From Pseudoxanthomonas beigongshangi (GTDB lineage Bacteria; Pseudomonadota; Gammaproteobacteria; Xanthomonadales; Xanthomonadaceae): DNA of 64,000 nucleotides. Position numbers and translations under genes: made by a program. Shown one piece after another: positions 27,507 through 35,529 of this stretch. The notes under the pieces are model-generated. The model saw only the letters and a program-made list of their open reading frames with translations, was not told the origin of the DNA and did no database searches. The stretch's first letter is position 1; each line of letters starts with the position of its first letter. Location: NCBI RefSeq assembly GCF_016820515.1, contig NZ_JADHDV010000016.1, forward strand, positions 1 through 64,000, given 5' to 3'.

Positions 27507-29246
27507 TCAGTCCTTGGTGACGCGGTTGATCTCGGCCAGGCTGGTCACGCCGTTGCGGACCTTCATCAGCGCCGACTGGCGCAGGTCCCGCACCCCCGCC
27601 TGCTGGGCGGCTTCGGCGATCTGCAGGGCGTTGCCGCCTTCCAGCACGATGGTGGCGATTTCTTCGCTCATCGGCATCACCTGGTAAATGCCGGTGCGGC
27701 CCTTGTAGCCGCCGGTGCATTCGTCGCAGCCGACCGCGTCGTAGAGGGTGAAACCGGCGCCGATCTCCTCCTCGCTGAAGCCTTCGGCCACCAGGGCATG
27801 GTGCGGCAGTTCCACCGGCACCTTGCACCGCGAGCACAGCCGGCGGGCCAGGCGCTGGGCGATGACCAGGGTCACCGAGCTGGTGATGTTGTAGGGCGCG
27901 ATGCCCATGTTCATCAGGCGGGCGATGGTCTGCGGCGCGTCGTTGGTGTGCAGGGTGGACAGCACCATGTGGCCGGTCTGGGCCGCCTTGATGGCGATCT
28001 CGGCGGTTTCCAGATCGCGGATTTCGCCGACCATGATGATGTCCGGATCCTGGCGCAGGAAGCTGCGCAGGGCGGCAGCGAAGGTCATGCCGCGCTTGGT
28101 GTTCTGCTGCACCTGGTTGACGCCCGGCAGGCGGATTTCCACCGGGTCCTCGACCGTGGAGATGTTGCGGATCTCGTCGTTCAGAATGCCCAGCGCGGTA
28201 TACAGCGACACCGTCTTGCCCGAGCCGGTCGGGCCGGTGACCAGCACCATGCCGTAGGGCTTGTGGATGGCGTCTTCGAACAGCTTCTGCTGATCCTTCT
28301 CGTAGCCCAGCTTGTCGATGCCCAGCTTGGCCGCGCTGCCGTCCAGGATACGCAGCACCACCTTCTCGCCGAACAGGGTGGGCAGGGTACTGACGCGGAA
28401 GTCGATCTGCTTGGTCTTGCTGAGGTTGAGCTTGATGCGGCCGTCCTGCGGCACGCGCTTTTCGGCGATGTCCAGTTGCGCCATCACCTTCAGGCGGGCG
28501 GCGATGCGCTGGCTCAGTTTGACCGGCGCCTTGGCCACCTGCTTGAGGATGCCGTCGATGCGCAGGCGCACCCGGTAGTCGGTTTCGTAGGGCTCGAAGT
28601 GGATGTCCGAGGCGCCGCGCTTGATGGCGTCGACCAGCACCTTGTTGACGAACTTGACCACCGGGGTGTCGTCGCCCTTGGCGTCGACGCCGCTATCGGC
28701 GCCGGCCAGCTCGTCGTCGTTGCCGACCTCCAGGTTGTCCAGGCCCTCGTCGTCGTCGCCGCCGAAGGCGCCGGAGAGGTTGCTGCTGGCGTTGATCCAT
28801 TGGTCCAGCGCCCGCCGCAGCGAATCGTCGTCGACCAGGATCGGCTCCACCACCAGGTTGGTGTGGAACTTGATCTCGTCCAGCGCATGCATCTTGTTGG
28901 TGGGGTCGGAGACCCCCACGAACAGCTTGCTGCCGCGCTTGAACAGCGGCAGCACCTGGTGCTTCTGCAGCAGTTCCTCGCTGACCAGCTTGACCGCGTT
29001 GTGGACCGGGTCGAAGCTGGCCACGTCCAGCAGCGGCATGCCGAACTCGATGGCGTTGGCCGCCGCCATCTGCGAGGCGGTGACCAGTTTCTTCTCGATG
29101 ATCCACTGGGCCAGCGGCAGCCGGGCCTCGGTGGCGCTGGCCATCGCGGCGCGGGCCGCGCCTTCCTCCAGCGCGCCGTCCTGGACGAGGCGGCGGGCGA
29201 TACCGGTGATGCCTACCAGGTTTGCGGTGTTGACGACGGCGCTCAT
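27507..29246 (-). CDS. pilB: Type IV pilus assembly ATPase PilB
   Basis: PilB is the hexameric ATPase that powers pilus extension. The 579-residue product has an N-terminal T2SSE-N domain, Walker A GPTGSGKT at residues 338-345, a following Asp/His-box region with DPDIIMVGEIRD, and a zinc-binding tetracysteine (CSRCK...CDEC) near 470-505. Start 29246 gives the Met-Ser-Ala-Val-Val-Asn N-terminus. The frame runs open far upstream through non-family sequence. A sigma54-type promoter lies about 32 bp upstream. Confidence 0.95.
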   Translation of the reverse strand: MSAVVNTANLVGITGIARRLVQDGALEEGAARAAMASATEARLPLAQWIIEKKLVTASQMAAANAIEFGMPLLDVASFDPVHNAVKLVSEELLQKHQVLPLFKRGSKLFVGVSDPTNKMHALDEIKFHTNLVVEPILVDDDSLRRALDQWINASSNLSGAFGGDDDEGLDNLEVGNDDELAGADSGVDAKGDDTPVVKFVNKVLVDAIKRGASDIHFEPYETDYRVRLRIDGILKQVAKAPVKLSQRIAARLKVMAQLDIAEKRVPQDGRIKLNLSKTKQIDFRVSTLPTLFGEKVVLRILDGSAAKLGIDKLGYEKDQQKLFEDAIHKPYGMVLVTGPTGSGKTVSLYTALGILNDEIRNISTVEDPVEIRLPGVNQVQQNTKRGMTFAAALRSFLRQDPDIIMVGEIRDLETAEIAIKAAQTGHMVLSTLHTNDAPQTIARLMNMGIAPYNITSSVTLVIAQRLARRLCSRCKVPVELPHHALVAEGFSEEEIGAGFTLYDAVGCDECTGGYKGRTGIYQVMPMSEEIATIVLEGGNALQIAEAAQQAGVRDLRQSALMKVRNGVTSLAEINRVTKD

Positions 29247-29277
29247 GTGCAGGGTTCCCGTGGTGACAAGGGGGCGC

Positions 29278-29294
29278 CGCAAGAAGCGGGCCAG
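29278..29294 (-). promoter_or_regulatory. Sigma54-type promoter of pilB
   Basis: Read on the minus strand, CTGGCCCGCTTCTTGCG matches YTGGCACGRNNNTTGCW with the invariant GG and GC spaced correctly (10 bp between). Transcription would start about 20 nt before the pilB ATG. PilR, an activator of sigma54 promoters, is encoded at 39589-40989. Confidence 0.6.
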
Positions 29295-29459
29295 CACGAA
29301 CTTTACCGCAAGCGCCTCCGCATACGCGTGGCCGGACCTCCGGCCCGGAACGACCTGCGTCACAAGCTGACGCGATACGGCAATGGCGTGAGGGCGAGAC
29401 CTGCCAGTCCCGAATGTGATTGAAGTAAGCTGGGCAGGGGAAAACAGACTGGGGCGGTA

Positions 29460-30311
29460 ATGAGGATCAGCGTCGTATTGCCGGCCAAGAACGAGGCGGG
29501 GGGACTTCCGCGGACGCTCGAACGGTTGCGAGAGGTGCTGCCGGAAGCCGAAGTCATCGTGGTGGACGACGGGTCCACGGACCAGACCGCCAGCCTGGCC
29601 GCCGCCCTGGGGGCCCGCGTGCTGACCTCGCCGTATTCGATGGGCAATGGCGCGGCCATCAAGCGCGGCGCGCGGGTGGCCACCGGCGACGTCATCGTGT
29701 TCATGGATGCCGATGGCCAGCACGATCCCGCCGATGCCCGTCGCCTGCTGGAGAAACTGGGCGAGGGTTACGACATGGTGGTCGGAGCCAGGAACTGGGA
29801 GGGCCAGGCGGGGGTCAGCCGTGGCTTGGCCAATACCTTCTACAACTGGTTGGCCAGCCGGATGACCGGTTTCCAGGTCAAAGACCTGACCTCCGGGTTC
29901 CGGGCCGTACGCGCGGACAGGTTCCGGGAATTCCTGCACCTGCTGCCCAACGGATTTTCCTATCCGACCACCAGCACGATGGCTTTTTTCCGCAGTGCCT
30001 ACGCCGTGGCCTATGTGCCCATCCCGGTGGCGCGTCGCATCGGGACCAGCCACATCCGTCCCATAAAGGACGGCATCCGGTTCCTGCTGATCATCTTCAA
30101 GATCGCGACCCTGTATTCGCCGCTCAAGCTTTTCGTACCGACGGCGGCGCTGTTCTTCCTCACAGGGCTGTTCTATTACCTTTTCACCTACCTGACGGTC
30201 GGCCGGTTCACCAACATGAGCATGCTGCTGTTCAGCGCATCGGTCATCATTTTCCTGATCGGATTGATCTCCGAGCAGATCACGGCACTCACTTTCCGTC
30301 GCGAGTCATAA
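29460..30311 (+). CDS. GT2 glycosyltransferase, polyprenyl-phosphate sugar synthase type
   Basis: The 283-residue product has a GT-A domain of the DPM1/ArnC type: SVVLPAKNEAGG at the N-terminus, VVDDGSTD near residues 36-43 and the acidic DADGQHDP near 83-90. Two C-terminal membrane segments follow (about 220-242 and 250-272). Such enzymes move a sugar from a nucleotide donor to a polyprenyl phosphate, giving a donor for membrane GT-C transferases. It is divergent from pilB, 213 bp away, and followed by a DegT aminotransferase gene 13 bp on. Sugar identity cannot be told. Confidence 0.85.
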   Translation: MRISVVLPAKNEAGGLPRTLERLREVLPEAEVIVVDDGSTDQTASLAAALGARVLTSPYSMGNGAAIKRGARVATGDVIVFMDADGQHDPADARRLLEKLGEGYDMVVGARNWEGQAGVSRGLANTFYNWLASRMTGFQVKDLTSGFRAVRADRFREFLHLLPNGFSYPTTSTMAFFRSAYAVAYVPIPVARRIGTSHIRPIKDGIRFLLIIFKIATLYSPLKLFVPTAALFFLTGLFYYLFTYLTVGRFTNMSMLLFSASVIIFLIGLISEQITALTFRRES

Positions 30312-30324
30312 CGCGAAAGGCAGC

Positions 30325-31494
30325 ATGCGGATGTCAGATGAACTCCCTTTCATTGTCTTCGGAGCGCCTTCCATAGGGGAGGACGAAATCGAGGAGGTTG
30401 TTGCCTGCATGCGTTCGGGCTGGCTGGGAACAGGGCCGCGCGTCGCCAGGCTGGAGAGAGAATTCGCCGACTACAAGGGCGTCGGCGCCCGCGCGGTTGC
30501 GGCAGTGAACTCCTGCACGGCGGCACTGCATGTCAGCATGGTGGCCTCCGGGCTGGAGAAGGGCGCGGAGGTCATCACCACGCCCATGACCTTCTGCGCC
30601 AGCGTCAACGCGATCATCCATGCGGGCATGAAGCCGGTATTGGCGGATGTGGATCCTGCGACCCAGTGCATATCCCCGGAAGCCATCGAGGCCGCCATCA
30701 CTCCGCGCACCCAGGCGATCCTTCCGGTGCATTTCGCAGGCCGCCCCTGTGAAATGGATCGCATCATGCAGATCGCCAGGAAACATGGCCTGCTGGTCAT
30801 CGAGGATTGCGCGCACGCCATCGAGACGGAATTCCATGGGCAAAAGGCCGGGACGTTCGGTGATTTCGGGTGTTTCAGCTTTTATGTCACCAAGAACGTC
30901 ACGACCGGCGAAGGCGGCATGATCGTGGGCAGGGACGAAGAGTTGGTGGCCCGTGCCCGGGTGCTCGCGCTGCATGGAATGAGCAAGGATGCATGGCATC
31001 GCTTCGGCGACAAGGGATATCGGCATTATCAAGTGGTCGATACCGGCTTCAAGTACAACATGATGGACATACAGGCTGCCATCGGTATTCACCAGCTCGC
31101 CCGTGTCGAGGCCAACTGGAAAAGAAGAGAGCAGATCTGGGACGCTTACATGTCCGCGTTCAAGGATCTTCCCGTTATCCTGCCGTTCGCAATCGCACCC
31201 GATACCCGGCATGGCTATCACCTTTTCACGATGATGATCGAAGAGGCCCGTTGCGGCCTGTCGAGGGATGAGTTTCTGGACAGGATGAATGCGGCGAGGA
31301 TTGGTACCGGCGTGCATTACCTGTCCATCGCGGAACATCCCGTGTACCAGGAATTGTTCGGCTGGCGGCCGGAAGCGTGGCCCAACGCCCACGCGATCGG
31401 TCAGACGACCGTCAGTCTCCCGCTGTCGGCGGCACTCACCGAAGGCGACCTGGATCGAATCGTGACCACGACCTCGGGAATGCTCGCGAACTAG
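30325..31494 (+). CDS. DegT/DnrJ/EryC1/StrS aminotransferase
   Basis: The 389-residue PLP enzyme resembles sugar aminotransferases that turn a keto-sugar nucleotide into an amino sugar. The family lysine lies in YVTKNVTTGEGG near residue 189, and an EDCAHA stretch near 160 carries the cofactor-binding aspartate. Two nearby ATG codons (30325 and 30331) are possible starts; AAAGG lies 4 or 10 nt upstream respectively. The 3' end overlaps by 4 bp the convergent ATP-grasp gene, the stop codons interleaving. Codon use is less GC-biased than in the dcw cluster, which suggests acquired DNA. Confidence 0.87.
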   Translation: MRMSDELPFIVFGAPSIGEDEIEEVVACMRSGWLGTGPRVARLEREFADYKGVGARAVAAVNSCTAALHVSMVASGLEKGAEVITTPMTFCASVNAIIHAGMKPVLADVDPATQCISPEAIEAAITPRTQAILPVHFAGRPCEMDRIMQIARKHGLLVIEDCAHAIETEFHGQKAGTFGDFGCFSFYVTKNVTTGEGGMIVGRDEELVARARVLALHGMSKDAWHRFGDKGYRHYQVVDTGFKYNMMDIQAAIGIHQLARVEANWKRREQIWDAYMSAFKDLPVILPFAIAPDTRHGYHLFTMMIEEARCGLSRDEFLDRMNAARIGTGVHYLSIAEHPVYQELFGWRPEAWPNAHAIGQTTVSLPLSAALTEGDLDRIVTTTSGMLAN

Positions 31495-32690
31495 CGCCCG
31501 TTCGGCAGGACCTTGCGGAGGTTCCGGGCGATCCAGCGGCTCTTCACTTTGGGAAGCCGGCTGCCATAGATGGGAATGACCATTTTGCCGCGCACGCCAC
31601 GCGCCAGCGCCCGGAGGGTCTCCATCCGGGGACTGTCACCGGTGGCCAGGCTGAGGAACATGCGCTCGGGTTGAATCCAGTGGCATTCGGTGAAGGCCGG
31701 TTCCTGGATCGAGAGTGCCTGCCCATGGACGGCTTTCAACGTGTCCAGGATCAGGGGACAGCCGCTGGCCTCCACCAGTTCGAACTGCAACCAAGGGCGA
31801 CAGTTGAGCTCCAGCAGCTTCGGGTTGCCCTGTTCGTCCTCCAGGAACGACATTTCGCAGACGCCACGCAGATCGATGGCTTCGGCAATGGCGAACGCCG
31901 CAGGGAGCAAGTCCGTATCACGTGAACTGCTTACCCAGGCCGCGCTTCCTCCCATGCGGGGATACTTGAGTCGCTCGACAATCTGATACCCCCGCATCTC
32001 CTTGCCGGAGCGGATGACACAGGCGCTGCGCTCAGCCTGCCGGATGGGGCGGAGGCGGGGTTGGGCGATCCAGCCGTCGCAGTTGTTCCAGGCATTTTCC
32101 AACGCGCGTTTGACATCGGTCAAAGCGGGAAGGCGGCCTCCGACCGTGATGACCTTGTTTCCCGATTCGTCGAGCGTGCGTCCCCATGGCTTATGGATGG
32201 GCTTGATGACGAGGTCATGCCCTAGTCTGGCGGCAAGCCGGAGACTGTCTTCCGGCGAGTCCAGACGAAAAGTGGGAGCGAGTACAGACGCCATGCCAGC
32301 CTGTTCCAGATGCTCGAACAGTTCCGCCTTGTCCAGACCGCCCATGCGCAGGCTTTCTCCCCGCGAGAAACACAGGACGAGGTCATTCCGGAGGTGCAGG
32401 CGGGAAAGCAGCAGCAGGCTGTCGTCCTCGGTCGCGAAGACGGTCGTGGAACCTTCCCCGCCGCCGATGCTGGCTATTGTCGCGGCGAGAAGATCGCAGG
32501 CTTCCTCCAGGCCCGCACCCGCTAGGTTCAGCTCATGGAAGCTGTGGCAATGGGGCGCGTCCCTCAGCAGGCTGTCAGGGACCAAAGAAATGACCGAATA
32601 ATCGATGCCCGCATCGATGAGCCGCTCGACGACGGCCACGGATACCGTTTCCGCGCCGCCGGAGAGGATGATGACCGCGGCTGTCATCAC
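31491..32690 (-). CDS. ATP-grasp family ligase
   Basis: The 399-residue product looks like a carboxylate-amine ligase of the ATP-grasp fold. It has a Rossmann-like N-terminal part (AAVIILSGGAETVSVAVVERL), a central ATP-binding lysine region (HDLVIKPIHKPWG) and the metal-binding LLELNCRPWLQ near residues 292-302. ATP-grasp enzymes of this kind join a carboxylate to an amine. In a glycan locus it could add an amino acid to an amino sugar, which is inference. It overlaps the upstream methyltransferase gene by 4 bp, so they are probably co-translated. Substrate is unknown. Confidence 0.75.
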   Translation of the reverse strand: MMTAAVIILSGGAETVSVAVVERLIDAGIDYSVISLVPDSLLRDAPHCHSFHELNLAGAGLEEACDLLAATIASIGGGEGSTTVFATEDDSLLLLSRLHLRNDLVLCFSRGESLRMGGLDKAELFEHLEQAGMASVLAPTFRLDSPEDSLRLAARLGHDLVIKPIHKPWGRTLDESGNKVITVGGRLPALTDVKRALENAWNNCDGWIAQPRLRPIRQAERSACVIRSGKEMRGYQIVERLKYPRMGGSAAWVSSSRDTDLLPAAFAIAEAIDLRGVCEMSFLEDEQGNPKLLELNCRPWLQFELVEASGCPLILDTLKAVHGQALSIQEPAFTECHWIQPERMFLSLATGDSPRMETLRALARGVRGKMVIPIYGSRLPKVKSRWIARNLRKVLPNGR

Positions 32691-33397
32691 GCGCGCTCGA
32701 AGACGAAGACGACGTTGTGATAGGACCAGCGGGGCGCGCGCTTCCGGCGAGCCATTCTGCGCAGTTCCCAGTTCGCGATACGGTCAAACCATTTTCTTGG
32801 CACCAGGCCATACCGGATGAGGTAGATGACGGGCCAGCGGCTGGAACGGATCGCGATGCGTTCGCGCAAGCGAAGTCCCTGCCGCTGGAAAAATTCCACG
32901 AACCAATCCTCGGCAACATAATCGGCGTGGTCGCGCCGGATGTTGTCGAGCACGATCAGCCTTCCTCCCTTCGAAACGACGCGCGCCGCATCGGAGCAGC
33001 AGTCGAGCAGGCCAAGCAGGTGCAGGGGCCTGGCGACATTGAGAAGAAACACCAACGGAAACGACTGGTTGCCAAAGGGCAGCTCGGGAAGCTTGCCCAC
33101 GCACCAGTTGGCATCGGCTTCGGACTGATTGAGCGATGCGTACCTCAGAACGCGCAAGGAGGGATCCATGCCCGTCATTCGATAGCCCAACGTGGCGAGG
33201 CGCGAGGTCATTCTTCCGTACCCGCATCCGAGGTCGAGCGCAGGGCCGCTTCCGCGACCGACGATTCGTTCCAGGGCGAGTTCCTGCAATCTCGAGATGT
33301 AATCGGTCTTCAGGCCCCGCCGGTCATGCGGGTCGGCGAGATTGATGCCAGCATCATCGAAAACAGGAAGTTCAACCTGGTTCATTCGCGGTGCCAT
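32687..33397 (-). CDS. Class I SAM-dependent methyltransferase
   Basis: The 236-residue product has the SAM-binding motif I ALDLGCGYGR at residues 53-62 and an acidic GMDPS at the end of strand 2. The C-terminal third is basic (WELRRMARRKRAPRW). It may methylate a sugar, lipid or the ATP-grasp product; nothing in the sequence settles this. The gene overlaps the 3' end of the flippase-like gene (by 26 bp) and the ATP-grasp start (4 bp), so it is part of a tightly packed minus-strand operon. Confidence 0.8.
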   Translation of the reverse strand: MAPRMNQVELPVFDDAGINLADPHDRRGLKTDYISRLQELALERIVGRGSGPALDLGCGYGRMTSRLATLGYRMTGMDPSLRVLRYASLNQSEADANWCVGKLPELPFGNQSFPLVFLLNVARPLHLLGLLDCCSDAARVVSKGGRLIVLDNIRRDHADYVAEDWFVEFFQRQGLRLRERIAIRSSRWPVIYLIRYGLVPRKWFDRIANWELRRMARRKRAPRWSYHNVVFVFERA

Positions 33398-34331
33398 GGA
33401 AGGGAAGGAACAATAGGCTCAAGAACAAATCGATCACCAGCAGCGAGACGCGTCCGACGAGCACTCCATAAGCCAGTTCCGAGGGACTGAAAGCGCCTCC
33501 CATGGCCATGAAAGCTCCCTCCCGCACGCCTATGCCGGAAGGGGTCACCAGGGTGATGTAGCCGACGATCCAGGCAAGGTTGTAGTGGGCGCACATCAAT
33601 ATTCCGTCGCCCGCCCCCATGCTGGCAACCGCGAGTCCATAGAAGGCCCATGCCAGGAAGTACACAAGCCAGCTGAGCATCATCCAGCCCATGATGCGCA
33701 GGTGGTCGCGGGCTTCCAGCCGGGCCACGGAAGATGCCAGGCTCCGGGCCAGGCCAGCAAATCGACCCTCGAGCCTGGATGATTTGCCTGCCAACCTGTG
33801 CAGAAGCGGACTACGCAAGACGGCGAACCAGCCAAGCACGCCGAGGACAACGACCAGCGAGGCGGTTACCGGATATCGGGACCAGAGGAGCACGCCGGCG
33901 GATACGATGCACGCCGTATAGAGAGTCAACAGGATGTGCAGTGCATTGGCCGAAATCCAGGCGCTGGATGACGCTTCATTGCCAGCGCCGATTTGGTAGG
34001 CGATGCCGAATACCCGACCGGGGAGATGTTTGAGCATCTGTCCGGTGAAATGGAGATGGCCCAGCCGGCCGAACGACATGGGAGTGTCGAGCATCGGCGA
34101 TAGTATTCTTGAAAAGGACAGGAACCCCGACAGGGTGGCCAGGGCCCCCAGGCCGAGGCCTGCGAACATGAATCCCATATCGATACGGGAAAGCTGCAGC
34201 AGGATCTCCTTGCCGGATCTACCCAGCAGATAGACCACGATGGCCATGCTGCCGATCGATATCAGTACCGTGGCCCAACGCGGAAACCAGCGCCGTCGTC
34301 CGCCTTGACCGGCTGTGGATGACGTGGTCAC
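33372..34331 (-). CDS. Flippase-like membrane protein (LPG_synthase_TM / UPF0104 type)
   Basis: The 319-residue protein has seven to eight predicted membrane segments and the family motif TPSGIGVREGAF in its C-terminal third, as in the membrane domain of MprF. Stand-alone members often lie in polysaccharide or glycolipid loci and are thought to move lipid-linked substrates across the membrane. No aminoacyl-transferase domain is attached. It overlaps the GT4 gene by 4 bp upstream and the methyltransferase gene by 26 bp downstream. Role in moving a lipid-linked sugar is inference. Confidence 0.78.
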   Translation of the reverse strand: MTTSSTAGQGGRRRWFPRWATVLISIGSMAIVVYLLGRSGKEILLQLSRIDMGFMFAGLGLGALATLSGFLSFSRILSPMLDTPMSFGRLGHLHFTGQMLKHLPGRVFGIAYQIGAGNEASSSAWISANALHILLTLYTACIVSAGVLLWSRYPVTASLVVVLGVLGWFAVLRSPLLHRLAGKSSRLEGRFAGLARSLASSVARLEARDHLRIMGWMMLSWLVYFLAWAFYGLAVASMGAGDGILMCAHYNLAWIVGYITLVTPSGIGVREGAFMAMGGAFSPSELAYGVLVGRVSLLVIDLFLSLLFLPFHGTANEPG

Positions 34332-35470
34332 GGCGCCTGCACCAGCAACATGAGGGCGGGAACGACGGCATGTTCGTTCGAAAAGCGGCGGGCCATCTCC
34401 TGCAAGCCCGCTTCGTAGCGCCCAGGCCCGTTTGAAAGCGCGCTAGTCATCGCCCGGGCGAAGGCTTGCGGAGTGACGTCGGCGGCGCACACGCCGGTTC
34501 TTTCCGCCACCAGTACGGGAAGGTCGCCAACCGGCATGCTGATCACCGGGCAACCGAACTTCATGGCATCGGAGAACACGACGGGTATGCTTTCGATGCG
34601 TGATGGAATCAATACGAAGTCCGCGTCCGCCAACGCCCGCTCGGACTGATCCTTGGCAAGGTATCCGTGCGCGCGGACGGGATGCAGGACAGCAAGCTCT
34701 CCCGCGCGCCGGCGGACGTCAGCTTCGAGCGGACCGCCGCCATAGATGTCGACCGATTCAATCCGCGACCAGGTTTGCTCATCGAGCAAGGACAAGGCAT
34801 CCAGCAGCAGATCAATACCCTTGTTCTCGTGCCAGCGTCCGATGAACACCAGCCGATATGGACCGGTATGGCGGATAGGTTCGGCTCTGCTGGTGGTGAT
34901 GTTCCGCGTGCTGGGCAGGAATGTCACCGGCGCCTTGCAGATTTCCCGGGTGTCCTCCAGCAGCTTGAGGCCATCGGAAAAGCGTTGTCCGGCGTCGGCC
35001 AGGACTCTGGCCAGGACGCCGCGGACGACGGGGATTCTTCCCAGTGACCAGATATCGCTGCCAAGCGTCCAGACAGAATAGGAAACTCCCGCTTGCCTGG
35101 CGGCGCCGCGCGCCCAGTAGCCGGAGGGCAATGCCCAGAGGGCCAGCACATGCGCTGCGCCGTTCCGGACCGCATGGCGCGTGACCCTTGAGCCGGCGCG
35201 CAGCACCTTGAGAATCCGCCAGACATCCCGCGGATGCCACGGCCGCAAGGTCGATAGCGCCTGGGCAGGAGCCGGATAGCGATGAACCGATAGACTCCCG
35301 CTCCATTCCTCCACCCGCTCATCGGTGCCCGGGGCCACAACGACGACGGGTACCCGCAGGCTGAGGCTCATCGCCAGATCCGCCACGAATCCGCCCGCCG
35401 CTTCGCTGCCGTCCCGGCTGATGGGGAACGATGTGGTGACCAGGATGAAGGGACGCCCTTGTGGCTTCAT
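34328..35470 (-). CDS. GT4 family glycosyltransferase
   Basis: The 380-residue product shows the GT-B pattern of GT4 enzymes: an N-terminal acceptor domain with TSFPISRDGSEAAGGFVADLA, and a C-terminal donor domain with LVFIGRWHENKGIDLLLDAL near residue 220 and the PSRIESIPVVFSDAMKFG stretch holding the EX7E-like acidic residues. Start 35470 is preferred because it gives a normal N-terminus; an in-frame ATG at 35524 is possible, and neither has a strong ribosome site. It follows the GT-C gene by 59 bp and overlaps the flippase-like gene by 4 bp. Confidence 0.85.
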   Translation of the reverse strand: MKPQGRPFILVTTSFPISRDGSEAAGGFVADLAMSLSLRVPVVVVAPGTDERVEEWSGSLSVHRYPAPAQALSTLRPWHPRDVWRILKVLRAGSRVTRHAVRNGAAHVLALWALPSGYWARGAARQAGVSYSVWTLGSDIWSLGRIPVVRGVLARVLADAGQRFSDGLKLLEDTREICKAPVTFLPSTRNITTSRAEPIRHTGPYRLVFIGRWHENKGIDLLLDALSLLDEQTWSRIESVDIYGGGPLEADVRRRAGELAVLHPVRAHGYLAKDQSERALADADFVLIPSRIESIPVVFSDAMKFGCPVISMPVGDLPVLVAERTGVCAADVTPQAFARAMTSALSNGPGRYEAGLQEMARRFSNEHAVVPALMLLVQAP

Positions 35471-35529
35471 TTGCGATGGCGAGCGGATGGCAGGCTTTAG
35501 GATAAGGAAAATCGCCCAAGGCATCCGGC

